Source of the DNA: Caenorhabditis remanei
Taxonomy: Eukaryota; Nematoda; Chromadorea; Rhabditida; Rhabditidae
Assembly (NCBI RefSeq): GCF_010183535.1
Contig: NC_071331.1
Location: forward strand, 5,828,001 to 5,892,000
Length of the DNA stretch: 64,000 nucleotides
Direction: 5' to 3'
Position 1 is the first letter of the stretch, and the number at the start of each line of letters is the position of its first letter. Below the pieces are notes generated by a model. That model ran no database searches, had not been told where the DNA came from, and worked only from the letters and a program-made list of their open reading frames with translations. Position numbers and translations under genes: made by a program. Below are positions 23,238 to 33,786 of this stretch, one piece after another.

Positions 23238-23865
23238 TAATTGGAATTTTTACATTGAATTTATAAAAGAATACATACTTTAAACAGTAATTTTTAAACT
23301 GGAAAAACATGAGTTTCATGAGGTTTTCATGAAATTTTCATGATATTTTTCCAGAACTTTCATCGAAGTATATTTGATTACACACAATGAGAGTAACATA
23401 GAAACAGAACAGAGCAAAGAAAACATAACTATTGGGTAGTGAACTAATATATATCAGAAAATGGTATGGAAATGGATATAATAAACCAGTGAGATAGTTT
23501 AGAAATAAAGAAATTGTATTTTCGCGATCAGAACCAAAATGTTGGACAGGTATTAATTTCTAAGTTGAAACCGAAAGAATTGAGCAGGGTTTCGGTCATT
23601 AATGATGGAAGAATTGAATGGAGCCGTTTTAGTCGTGTACAAAATAAAACTGTGTTCAAATAAAACAAATTTGAAAAATCACTGAAACGGTGAGTTCTGA
23701 AACAAATGTTTTCTGTTTTTTTCAGACCTTATCGAAATTGTGAAATTGTGTCATTTTGAAAAAATTTCATCCGGTTGAAAATCATCGATGTAACCTTAAG
23801 AAAGAAAAAGATTCCATTTTAGTAAAAGTTTATTTGATGAAATTCCTTTCTTTCATACTTGCAAC

Positions 23866-24130
23866 GGGCCGGGCCGTGACGAGAATTTCCACGGCCCGTC
23901 CCGGCCCGAAGGAGCGGCTGAAAAAATTTGTTTTTTGTTTTTCTATACTTCAGAATTCAATCAAAAGCTAGTTATGTATCAAAAAATTGAAATTTTTAAT
24001 GTAAAATTTCAAAAAATTTCAAAAAATTTCAAAAAATTTGGTAAAAAATAGGTAAGGCCCGGGCCTTGAAAATTCTCTACCGTCCCGGGCCTTCGGGCCT
24101 TGCCGGGCCGGGCCGTGAATTTGCAAGTAT
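23866..24130. repeat. GGCCCGGCCC-ended dispersed repeat
   Basis: It starts CTTGCAACGGGCCGGGCCGT and ends GGGCCGTGAATTTGCAAGTATG, which is the same end structure as the 665 bp element at 38471-39135. The ends are inverted and GC-rich; the middle is very AT-rich. Confidence 0.7.
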
Positions 24131-24309
24131 GCTTTCTTTCAGATCGGCCCTGGTTCCTTATCGGAAAAAAATGCTGTTACAATAATAATATATAATAGAG
24201 GTATAATAATTTCTGTGATTCAAAAAAGGGATTCTGTTTCCCCTTCGCAAACCAGCTGGAAACATCAGTTGGGTTTGTTTCCTCTTCTGTTTTTCAAAAA
24301 ATAATTGCC

Positions 24310-24400
24310 ACCCGTGGGGGTCGAACCCTGGTTGTTAGATTGGTATCAAAAAGCCAAAAATAAAAATAAAACACTTTTCCAAACACCCGGTGTCGAACCC
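24310..24400 (-). repeat. Two degenerate tRNA-like B-box repeats
   Basis: GTGGGGGTCGAACCCTGGTTG and GGTGTCGAACCCCGGACC on the plus strand read in reverse as GGTTCGACCCC-type B boxes, followed by AT-rich sequence. They are related to the 73 bp tandem repeats at 34.4, 46.6 and 56.9 kb. No A box or cloverleaf can be drawn. Confidence 0.5.
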
Positions 24401-24461
24401 CGGACCTTTGAAACCCTAAAACCACCTCCTTTTTGAGAAAAATTTTACTCGTTTTTCAACG

Positions 24462-24573
24462 ATGCCGAAATGACTGGTGCCGAAATGGCTGGTGCCGAAA
24501 TGACTGGTGCCGAAATGGCTGGTGCCGAAATGACTGGTGCCGAAATGGCTGGTGCCGAAATGACTGGTAACGA
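24462..24573. repeat. 15 bp minisatellite, 7 copies
   Basis: GCCGAAATGACTGGT alternates with GCCGAAATGGCTGGT, so the true higher-order period is 30 bp. The eighth copy is degenerate (AACGAAATG). Confidence 0.92.
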
Positions 24574-25124
24574 AATGTCGCGGAGCCCAATACGTTTGAA
24601 ATATTTCTACTGGTTTTCAACCATTCTTTTTCAAAGTTCCTGAAAAAACAGAATAAAACCACATTTTCGTTCAAAATACTGCAAATTTTGGGGGTTTCGT
24701 GTAGTTTTGTCAGAGAAAATGTTAGTTTTGTTGAAAATTTGATGACTTAAAAGTTTAAAAAATAGCCAGACGAGCAGGTTGAAAAATAGAGGCGCCCCTG
24801 TAATAGAGGCGCACTTTCAGAAGGAGGTTGAAAAATAGAGCCGCATGCGCCTATATTACAGTTTTTACGGTATGTATGTGCCTGGAGCAGATTAACAAAC
24901 TGGAAAAAACATGACAACATCCAAGTTTGGCTATACTAAACTATAAATAAGAAAGTCAAATTCAAATCTCTGCTTTCTGAAACGGAGGTTTATTTTTGAG
25001 GTAAGTATGGGTTCGAGACTGTAGTCATTCGTTTCACACTTCTATACACAAACACCGAAACAGAAAGTATACTTTTTAACTATTTTTGTGGAAATGGTCG
25101 CATGAGTTTCGATGTTTTTACAAG

Positions 25125-25270
25125 GCTTTTATTAGCACCACAGTTTTATTACAACAGCGCTCTACTGAAACTCAGGGAAATAAGGTGGAAAACTTTAGAG
25201 ACGCAGAGAAAAATACGTCTTTCTCAAGAGGATTTCGGAAGAGCGCAATTGTAAGAAATCTGCTAATAAA
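25125..25270. mobile_element. Short MITE, copy 5 (diverged)
   Basis: TATTAGCACCACAGTTTTAT at the left and GCGCAATTGTAAGAAATCTG at the right are inverted relatives of the other copies. The core has AAGGTGGAAAACTTTAGAGA. A half copy (TTAGCACTACAGTGTTATTA) lies at about 30448. Confidence 0.6.
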
Positions 25271-25474
25271 ACACAATTTTTTCGGCTTTTCACAAGTTAA
25301 CCCTCTGCGGAATAAGTTCAATTCTAGAAAAACATTATTTCAAACCACTGAAACAGTAAACATTCACCGAAAGGATTGGTTCTCGTTCACACGCAAGTCA
25401 TAGTGTTGAAACCGAAACTGTTATTTATAGTTTCAGTGCATTCCTGTAAAAGTTAGTTTTTGTTGAACAACATT

Positions 25475-25891
25475 TATTATCGGAATAAAAAAGTTCCGAC
25501 ATTTTTTACCGACGCGCAAGGTTCGCGCCACTGATCTCCGGGAACGCCCAATCATCATAAACATTTCTTCTGCAAGATCAGGGCACAGTTTAATTGATTT
25601 CGCGGGTTAAGTTTTGTTTAAAAATACCACTTTCTAAATAAAATTTGACCTATTTCCTTTAAAATCTGATATTTTTTCTTCAAACTTCATGGTGGAAATG
25701 AAATTTTAAAGGAAATAGGTCAAATTTTATTTAGAAAGTGGTATTTTTAAACAAAACTTAACCCGCGAAATCAATTAAACTGTGCCCTGATCTTGCAGAA
25801 GAAATGTTTATGATGATTGGGCGTTCCCGGAGATCAGTGGCGCGAACCTTGCGCGTCGGTAAAAAATGTCGGAACTTTTTTATTCCGATAA
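25475..25891. mobile_element. 417 bp near-perfect palindrome element
   Basis: The left arm (25475-about 25670) and right arm (about 25705-25891) match essentially base for base around a roughly 35 bp turn. The arms include CCGACGCGCAAGGTTCGCGC and AACGCCCAATCATCATAAAC. Such identity implies recent origin or gene conversion between the arms. No coding function is seen. Confidence 0.92.
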
Positions 25892-27040
25892 TAGTTATTT
25901 TAGAGTCTTTGCAAAAACTAAAACGAATAAACAAACCCATATTTGAAACCGTAAAACTTTGTAAAATTTCAGTTTTAGCGCGTTTTCTTACCTATGAATT
26001 TCCTTTTAAAATGCTTCTATCTCAAAATACAAATCACCATAAGAAAAGAATTTTATGACTTGTGTATTAATTTTAAGTGTATGAATTGGCTACAGTAACC
26101 CATGGAATTTGTATCTTTGACTATGATTACAGGTCCACTGGCGTAAGTTTACTTGGCCATTTTTTTCCCGTTGACTCTTCTCGTTTAGGATATCTACGAC
26201 TTAATTTCTCTCCACGTCCCGTATCTGGTCTACTCGGCAAATGCGGATGTTCAGGGAACAGCCGCGAAAAATTCCTATTTCGGACCGTGACAAGTTTGGT
26301 AATAAGTATCTTGTGTTGATCCATTCCCTGATTGATATTCGTTTCAATTTCCCGGGAGAAACATCAATGTAACATTAAACATATCAATCGTGTCTTTTGC
26401 GCTGATCCGTTTCTACGTTACAGTCATTGTTTGAAATCAAACCCTTCTGATAATAATGATATTAAGGCAGAACTGGTGATTATCAAGTTGAAAACTATTG
26501 AAACATGTGGTGAAATCCAGTGTTCCAATAGAATTTGATTCACAGACTGCTTAACCAATTGAATCATTTTTTGAAACTACTACAATTTTTAATTGGAAAT
26601 TCTATATTTACTGCTTCATAACATCTATTTCACGGTAATACATACAATGCAATTATTCAATTATTCAATTTTTTTGTTGACGGACTACAAGTTTCTATAA
26701 AACAAGAGGGACAAATTGATGACTGGATTTGCAGCACTTCAACAAACAGTTTTCTCTTAAAATCTCTTTTGGATGAAACAAGTGGTTTTTCAGGTAAGCA
26801 TGCTTCACGACTGTAATTTTGCAGAAGGAAAAAGTAGTAGTTTGGGGATAAGAATACGGGAGGGGGGGGGGGGGCCCTAACAACAAAAAACGGGCACACC
26901 CTCCTCTTTTTACACACTATCTCGCCACCCACCGCAGAAAAAAAACGGGAATCCCCCAGCGGAAAAAACGGGACCACTTTCCAGAAAAAGAAGTCTTTTT
27001 ACGCCGCAGTCAAAAAGTCTTATTTTTGTACAAAAATTTA
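25892..27040. other. Gene-poor stretch with a GC-rich exon-like island
   Basis: About 26140-26310 is unusually GC-balanced and has an acceptor-like CGTTTAG before GATATCTACGAC. It reads open for about 35 codons but is not linkable to flanking exons. A G homopolymer of 13 lies at 26862-26874. The rest is AT-rich with no supported gene. Confidence 0.4.
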
Positions 27041-27915
27041 AAATTCAAATTCTTTTCTATTTTTTCAAATTTCCCGGCAAATTTCAAATTCAAATTCTTT
27101 TCTATTTTTTTCAAAATTCCTCTCAGCGGGAAAGTTTGGAAGGACGCCGGAAGGTTTATGGATGGAAGGGGATATCGGAGTGTCGTTGCCTCGTTTTCAA
27201 AAATTCAAATTGCTTTTACAACTTTGCCCTTCGAGAATCAACTAAAAAAAGAGCCATACAAAAGACATATTATTTTAATGACTGATAAACATATTCAGTA
27301 TGTCAGAAAATAAAGATTTCATGTTTTCTTGTGTTTATTTTTTGCACTGCATCATTGTTGTCCGGAAATTCCGGATTCCGGAAATTGAAAATTTTCATTC
27401 CAATTCCGGATTCCGGAAATTGAAAATTTTCATTCCGATTCCGGATTCCGGATATTGAAAATTTTCATTCCGATTCCGGATTCCGGTTTTTTGAATTTTT
27501 TTCCGGAATCCTGAAGTTTAAATTTTAAAAATTAAATTTTAAAAATAAACTTTATATATCATTAAAACCACTCGAAAAAATTACTTGGCCTTGCAAATTT
27601 ATCGAATCATTTCGGATTCCGAAATTCCGGAATTCCGGGTTTTTTCGTCATTCCGGTTTCGGATTCCGTATTCAGGAAAATCTAAAATCTCATTCCGGTT
27701 CCGGATTCCGGATTCCAGAAACTGAAAAATCGCATTCCGTACAACTCTGCTCTGCGTCCTACAATATGATGAAGAAAGTTGTAAAAGCGATTTGAATTTT
27801 TGAAAATGAGGCAACGACACTCCGATATCCCCTTCCATCTATAAACTTTCCGGCGTCCTTCCAAACTTTCCCGCTGAGCTTTTTCAAATTTCTTTTTCAA
27901 ATTTCCCACCAAATT
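27040..27915. repeat. Inverted-repeat element with internal CCGGATTCCGG minisatellite
   Basis: The block at about 27110-27225, with GGGAAAGTTTGGAAGGACGC and GGGGATATCGGAGTGTCGTT, is mirrored at about 27775-27880. Inside, 27357-27490 has about three and a half copies of a 40 bp unit, CCGGATTCCGGAAATTGAAA plus ATTTTCATTCCGATT. Partial inverse copies lie at 27605-27745. It is noncoding. Confidence 0.75.
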
Positions 27916-27959
27916 TCTTTACACCTGAAAGAAAGAAACACAATTTTCTTGCCACCACA

Positions 27960-28165
27960 ATAATTTTATTATAAAAACAATTATGAAAATAACAATTAAA
28001 TAACTATTAAGAAACAATTACAACAAAAGAAAGATGTATGCGCCTGAAGGAACCACGGAGGGTATTGTTGAATCATTGGAGGAGGTAAGGCTGCTGAAAA
28101 TATGTATATTTGTAAAATATTATTTTCTCTATCTATCTAACAACTTACTTTGTGGCTGGCGGGTG
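27960..28165 (-). other. Candidate 3'UTR and extra 3' exon of the small gene
   Basis: On the minus strand a donor-like AAAGTAAGTTG (near 28150) and an acceptor TATTTTCAG (near 28092) could define a further intron. An AATAAA follows near 27971-27966. The current stop at 28171 lies upstream of both. Confidence 0.35.
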
Positions 28166-28170
28166 GTAGA

Positions 28171-28585
28171 TCAAGTGGAGGGTGGTAGATCAAGTGGAGT
28201 CGTGTTGGTGTGGTGGAGTGTGGTGTGGTGGCTTATGGGGCTACCATAGCCACTTCCACCGGGTACATGGACCCCGGATCCTCCGTCGCCGCGGAGGATC
28301 CAGATGCCATGCACCCGGAGGAAATGCGTCGCCACAGTTATGCGGTGACACATTGGGCCCATGGTCATGAATGCGCTGAACGATAAAACTATAGATATGG
28401 ATAAAACATAAGTAAACTCACTTGTGGCTTGCCACTTGCAGGACCCCTCGGATGGTGGTCTCACCACCCCGCGCCGGGACCTCAAAGGTCCGAGGCCCTA
28501 GTCCCCGGAGGGTGTCATTTATGGCGCCTAGTTCCCCACGCCTCCAATCCTCCACAACAAAATTTAGAACATTGTTAAGATCCAT
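28171..28585 (-). CDS. Small two-exon gene of unknown function, 122 aa
   Basis: Exons are 28585-28422 and 28375-28171, joined in frame across a 46 bp GT/AG intron (GTGAGT ... GTTCAG). A strong acceptor TTTTTTTCCAG lies two bases before the ATG, as expected for a spliced-leader site. The exons are much more GC-rich than their surroundings and have no internal stop. The N half reads MDLNNVLNFVVEDWRRGELG and then a mixed charged segment. The middle is hydrophobic and basic. The C half is Gly/Ser then His/Thr-rich. No known domain or signal peptide is recognised. A perfect 19 bp tandem duplication (28161-28179, 28180-28198) lies at the 3' end and creates the present stop. Without one copy the frame would run on to the donor near 28150. 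An Arg/Thr-rich low-complexity protein or a recently damaged gene are both possible. Confidence 0.6.
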
Positions 28586-28659
28586 TGCTGGAAAAAAAGT
28601 TACTATAAAAGAACTAAATGAATGGGTCTATAAGAATCTAAATTAAAAAATCCAAAAAC

Positions 28660-29680
28660 TAAAAAAAGAACTAAACTAAAAGAGCTAAAAATAACTAAAC
28701 TAAAAGAGCTAAACCAAAAAAAAAAAGGAAGAGTGGCTGAATCTAGGAAACGATGTCTTATTTCGGTTTTGGCCTCCATTTATACCCCTGAATCCGGATA
28801 AATAATATGAACTCACTTTTGTGGGGCCATTGTTCTCGACATGATCTTTTTTTGGTGGTGGAGAATTTTCATGAGCTCCAAAACGGTAAATACCAGCAAA
28901 AGGAATAAAAGTAACAAAGTGATTCAATAAAAATCAAATAGCCGATTGTCGACTGCCATGTCCGGGAGGCAAATCTTGGAATGAATGAGAAATGGGAGGA
29001 AAGATGTCTCCCAATACTAAACCACGCCCATCTTGCTCTAGGAAAAGTGGGCGAGGCTTGTGCAGTCTGTGTTGGCGTTCTCATGGATATTAGGAAAGTC
29101 TGTTACCAATATTAAGGGGTCGGAGTGGGGCAAATTGAGAAATAATAGACAGCTGTGCAAAAGTTGTAAATCATTTTTGTTGGTCTAACAATTAGAGAGG
29201 GACGGGATTCAATGTATGACGGTGCACATCTGCTCATCCAAAATAAAACTGTACGTATTCTCATCTGGTGTATTGAAGCAAATACGAGGTAATGATCAAA
29301 CTATTTTCTAAAGTCACGGAATTCTGTTGGTGTTGAAACCGAATCCATTACTTATTGCCAATAGGAACTCAGCACTAATACACCATGGAGTCAGTGAAAC
29401 AATTCATGACAAAAAATGTGAAACTTATGTTAGAAATCGGGGGTATTTATACTATTTTCATTCAAAATCAGTGATAGAGCCGCATTCTGATACCGATGAA
29501 ATGATCGCGACAAATTCAAATTTGTATTGTACCACCTTCGTTTCAGACTTCTAAAAGTGCTAAACGGACCGTGGTTTTGCTCAGTGATCTCAAAGTTGAG
29601 TTTCATAATTTTCAAACAAAAAAAACAGGAAATTTTTCCTAAAATAAAAAATGAAGGGACGAACAATTTGCAATGTGATA
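28660..29680. other. Intergenic stretch, no supported gene
   Basis: An A-rich segment (28650-28735) is followed by mixed sequence with only short unsupported frames. I see no repeat pairing here. Confidence 0.4.
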
Positions 29681-30570
29681 CACTCCAAAAATAAATATAA
29701 TGAAACAGTGAGTAATAATATAAGGAAATCGTACATCTTTCGATTACAACCAAAATGTTGTACAGGGTTAATTGATCTGCTGAAATCTAAAGAATTGAGT
29801 AAGGATTCTGTTATTAATGAGACTATTATTGGAGGCGACTGCCATGACAAGAACACAAGGCTTTAATTAATAAAACTTTTAAGAATCACTGGAACTGTGA
29901 ATTCTGAAACAATCATTTTCAGTTCTTTTCAGGCCTTGAAACACATGGAAAGTTACTCGGTTAGTCAATGTCGGAGGCTTCTCACTCACAAATGTATATT
30001 CTCATTTTCCAGCTCGGACTCATTTAAAATGATTAGGTCTGACATCGTCCTCAAATTCGCTCAATTCCGATTTCGCATTGATAAGAACGAAAAAAATGTA
30101 AAGTGAAGTCGAATTATTGAAACAGTCTCTTTTCGGATATTACCAGTATTGGAAGAGTACCAAAAGTGGAAGAAATTGTTAACAGTACAAAAAGAACGGC
30201 CGAAACGTTTTATTCCAATATACAAATATTTAACTGTTAACAGTGAAACATTGAAAAATTCAGAAATATAGTTTCATCGGTGACCAACACAACTACTTCA
30301 GTGTCACAACGTTTCCCACCTATTTTATCTCCTTAAATAAATTCTTCAGTCAAAAAACATTTATTAAAATCTTCCACGAAACCGTATAAACAAATCTGAG
30401 CTCACTTTTCTGAAACAGAGGTTGATTTCGATGTTTTGCGTAGTTCCTATTAGCACTACAGTGTTATTACAACTGCGAAGTAAGTTCTGTGATCTACAGT
30501 TTCAGAGCATTTCTGTAAATGTTAGTTTTTGTTAAATAACATTAAAGAATTAGGTTATTATTGAAAAGAA
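29680..30570. repeat. Diverged duplicate of parts of 23390-25475
   Basis: Collinear short blocks match that region (see its entry). This copy lacks the inserted GGCCCGGCCC, B-box and minisatellite blocks, so it is closer to the ancestral layout. Short frames inside are not conserved between copies. Confidence 0.5.
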
Positions 30571-31064
30571 AATCTTTTTTAACCCAGATGTGTTAGGACA
30601 AATGTTTCTTTTCCACAAGCATCGCTCAGACAAACACTCAAAGTATATTTGGATTTGTTTCACAAAAAATGTGAAACTGATAGTAGCGAAGTAATTTACT
30701 GAATGGATTGGTTGAATCTGACATCAACTCCAAAGTTTATAGTGTTGAAACAGTCTTTTTGAAACTTACATCTACAGTTTCAGTTAACTATTTTATTAAA
30801 GATCGGATGTAAATGTTTTCCCGAAGAAACTTATAATTCTCAAATTTTAAATTTCTTGCCGAACTACTAAAAAACTATTACTGATAAAATTACAAAAACT
30901 TTCAACATGATTTCAATACGGAATATTTTTCATGATTTTCCGAATTAGAAAAAAACAGCGTCAGATGTAAACTCGAAAATGTGATACTTACTCCTTCAAA
31001 GCGTGACGATTTTCGATTTATTTATCAGAACATATTTTTAATAAAATTATTGAAACAATTATTT

Positions 31065-32331
31065 TCAAATTGTCCTGGATGCTTCTGGGTGAATCTGATT
31101 GATGGACGATTTGAAAATTCGGGACCACAAGTTTTTGAGGGTCAATTGTCTTCTCAAAGTTGAAACATTCCGTTTGTTGCAAAATAGATAAGACAGTTGA
31201 ACTATCAATGGTATTGATATAATATCAAATCCACAGAAGAATATGAACAGCTTAATATTTTGAAATTCGAAGATGCCAATGATTGTTGTAATCAGACAAC
31301 TTACCTCCACATCATCAATGCGCATACAAAAAAATATAATATAGCAGGTAACATGTAGCTAAAATCTGTTACCGTCAAAGAGAATAACCATGGAACCTTA
31401 CAATTTTACTCGAAACAACTGCCATTGTCTGATAGAGCACATATTTATGTGGCTTAAACTCTATTATTGAAGGTAGGGCTCCCAACTGTCGAATGCTTAT
31501 AAAAATTGGAATATACAAAGCAGCGGAGGCGAAGAGTTTCGTTGATCGCAATGTAAAAGATCTGAAAAAAATAATATATTTCTGGATATGTTCATATGTC
31601 CCGTTTTCAGTACAATATAAAACGAATAACTTGTTTCTCTTATTTCGGCAATTGCTAATGTTTCAAATGAACTCGCAGGGTTCATTCGCATTAAGATCAT
31701 ATAGATTAAGAAAAATCCGACTGGTATAAAACAGCAAAATAGAAAAATGCAATCCCAAACTGTGCTTGTTGTAGATTGTTTCCAGTTGAGAATCTTCGCA
31801 GACGCCGGATAAAAATATAATAAGAATCGTTGAATAGCCAACAACGAGAGCATGATGTAATGGACATTTGTATAAATCACAAGACCTATTAGAGCAATCA
31901 ACAGTACATCGGCTTGTAGTGTTGCTTTAGCGCCGACCGAATGTTTTCTGTCAACATTTTCTTAGGAGCGTTTTTTTTCTGATCATACATACAGGAAACT
32001 TGATTTGATTGGCGAAACAATGTAATAGACGAGACAACAGATTGTTAGAAGCAGAAACAAGTAAAATATAATTATAGTTTTGTGAAAGTGACTAATTATA
32101 GGAAAGACAGATGTCTGAAAATGAATATTCGTTCTCACAAAAATTGCTGTAGTACACCAAACTAACCGATTCATCTCGTTTCTTATTGATTTTGAAAACT
32201 AAAAGAAACAATGGAAATACAACTATTAAAAGTATAATTGTAAAAGTAATTGCTAATACGAAAAGAAGAAGAAATATTACAGTTACAACGCCCCTGACGG
32301 TATGGGGGTCAATAGTAATAGGGTTCACCAT
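31065..32331 (-). pseudogene. srz-like chemoreceptor copy A, frameshifted
   Basis: By comparison with intact copy C the exons are 32331-32167, 32114-31993, 31947-31614, 31561-31402 and a last block ending at 31065. Exon 3 reads HYIMLSLLAIQRFLLYFYP then WDCIFLFCCF, which is the signature region I associate with the srz family of nematode 7TM receptors. Exon 4 is 160 bp against 162 bp in other copies. A 2 bp loss near 31540 throws the segment that should read IAINIILFASA out of frame, and exon 5 runs into TGA. Srz proteins are seven-helix receptors, presumed chemosensory. The first exon (MVNPITIDPHTVRG) matches copies D and E, so A belongs to the D/E subtype. Confidence 0.75.
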
Positions 32332-32519
32332 GCCTAGTAGAATGAAAGAGAGCCTTGAAAAATTTCTTGAGAAATAATATCACCTGCTCACTCTACCTGA
32401 TTCTAAGTACCAAATAATACGTATGCGTTTAGCAAACATTTATATCAGGACGTTAGTTAACAACGTCACGCCTCGAATCAACAATTGAGAAACGAAAAAA
32501 AATCGATAATTCTCCAAGG

Positions 32520-32525
32520 GAATTA
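32520..32525. other. Target-site duplication, left (GAATTA)
   Basis: GAATTA here and at 33781-33786 flank the 1.26 kb element. The paralogous uninterrupted sites near 47645 and 56311 carry one copy (GGGAATTACGGCG). That proves an insertion with a 6 bp duplication, although one or two more bases are ambiguous. Confidence 0.85.
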
Positions 32526-32806
32526 CGGCTCTGTTCCAAAATCGGAGGCCCATAAAAAAATCGGAGGCCCATGGCAGAATCGGAGGCCCATGGTAGATAG
32601 AGAATGTCATCGTTTATAAATGATGAAAAACTCCCTTATAAGCAGCTGAAGTAGTGCAGAAGTCTGAAAACCATGCTACCAACTACATGATGCGCAAAGT
32701 TGATTTTTTCCATTCATTGCTAATTATAACAGATCTTTTTTAACACATTTATTTACCCGAATATTTATGTGAATAATTGTTAAAGGAAAAAATGGGAAGC
32801 AACTAT

Positions 32807-33072
32807 CCGCCTTTGCCAGTTTGGACTTTGGGTGCCTTGGGCATCTTTGGAAGTTTTGGAGGCTTCGGAGTTGTAAGGGATTTGAAACCCGAAGAGGATG
32901 TTTTCGTTTTCTTTGTCGTTGTGGGGCGACCTGTTGTAACATGTCTTGATCTTGTGGGCGGGTTAGTGGGGCTATGAATTATGGAATTCTAAGTAGTAGT
33001 AGTGAGTTTACTTTGTGGTTTTTTAGTTGTATAACTAGGAGTTTTAGTAGGTTTAACTCTCGTAGTTTGTTT
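32807..33072 (-). CDS. Possible Lys/Pro/Thr-rich protein inside the TIR element (uncertain exons)
   Basis: On the minus strand one frame reads TTTKKTKTSSSGFKSL then TPKPPKLPKMPKAPK and ends TGKGG before a TAG at about 32807. An upstream frame reads KPTKTPSYTTKKPQ up to a donor-like AAAGTAAAC, but joining the two in frame across the 40 bp candidate intron fails by one base with the obvious acceptor. An AATAAA on this strand follows near 32752. Composition suggests coding on this strand rather than the opposite Gly/Val/Phe-rich frame. No function is claimed. Confidence 0.3.
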
Positions 33073-33078
33073 TTTTAG

Positions 33079-33448
33079 GTAGTGGTTTTGCCCCAGGATA
33101 ACGAAAAAACTAGCAGCACATTTATTAAGGAGGTAGAATTAGAGATAGGCTCCGAGATCCAAGTAGTAGCAAAAGTAGTCCAAAACGGGTTGTTCGATAT
33201 AGAAGAAAGAAGAAAGTTGGTTATTAGTAAATTATCTTTGTTTAGATTTAATATTCACATTCGGGAGAACGGTTATGAGGTTGGTTTTATTTTATAATCT
33301 GATATTATCCTTATAATTTCAGATAGTTTTAAACGATTACTGGAACAAATTTTATTCTCATCGCATGGACTTCAAATTAGGTACTCAATTTCGTGTAATA
33401 GGGTTTGTAGATGTAACCGAGTACTCTTTTTTTAAAACACCTGAATAA
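33079..33448 (+). CDS. Cargo gene of the TIR element: beta-rich, possibly OB-fold-like protein (5' end missing)
   Basis: Two coding exons, 33079-33279 and 33323-33448, join in frame across a 43 bp intron (GTTGG ... ATTTCAG) and end in TAA. Exon 1 follows an acceptor TTTTTTTAG at 33078 and has no usable ATG, so at least one 5' exon is missing from my model. The protein is about 109 aa and alternates hydrophobic and charged residues (IGSEIQVVAKVV, FNIHIRENGYEIVLNDYW, LGTQFRVIGFVDV). That pattern, with the G-x-x-F-R-V-I-G turn, recalls OB-fold nucleic-acid-binding proteins; the resemblance is only by eye. AATAAA follows at 33533. Lying within the TIRs, it is probably mobilised with the element. 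Confidence 0.5.
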
Positions 33449-33780
33449 CTTCATGTATATAATTGTATTTTTACTTGTATAATATGTATTATTTCTTTTC
33501 ATGTAAATAATTGTATATACGTTATTGATTAAATAAATGTGTTAAAAAAGATCTGTTTTAATTAGCAATGAATGGAAAAAAAAATCAGCTTTGCGCATCA
33601 TGTAATTACAACATGGTTTTCAGACTTCTGCACTACTTCAGCTGCTTATAAGGGAGTTTTTCATCATTTATAAACGATGACATTCTCTATCTACCATGGG
33701 CCTCCGATTCTGCCATGGGCCTCCGATTCTGCTACGGGCCTCCGATTATTTTATGGGCCTCCGATTTTGGAACAGAGCCG

Positions 33781-33786
33781 GAATTA
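33781..33786. other. Target-site duplication, right (GAATTA)
   Basis: Partner of 32520-32525. The sequence continues CGGCGAAACATAATTG exactly as in the uninterrupted paralogous flanks. Confidence 0.85.

Larger units (their letters stand above)
23390..25475. repeat. Diverged duplicate of 29680-30570, with later insertions
   Basis: Blocks shared in the same order include CAACCAAAATGTTG-like and AAAGAATTGAG stretches. Others are TTCTGAAACNGAGGTT, ATTAGCACNACAGTNTTATTACAAC and the final GTAAAAGTTAGTTTTTGTT. Insertions in this copy are the GGCCCGGCCC repeat (23866-24130), B-box repeats (24310-24400), the 15 bp array and MITE copy 5 (25125-25270). No coding exon can be supported. Confidence 0.55.
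32526..33780. mobile_element. 1.26 kb TIR element carrying a small spliced gene
   Basis: The ends are CGGCTCTGTTCCAAAATCGG and its inverse. The inverted arms are about 230 bp (to about 32757 and from about 33528). The outer arms are built of repeats of ATCGGAGGCCCATGG-like sequence, three on the left and four on the right. A 6 bp target-site duplication flanks it and empty sites exist in the paralogous flanks of D and E, so it moved after those duplications. No transposase motif is visible. The interior has a plus-strand spliced frame (33079-33448) and a Lys/Pro/Thr-rich frame on the minus strand (about 32807-33070). Each ends near an AATAAA at the edge of its TIR. Confidence 0.9.
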
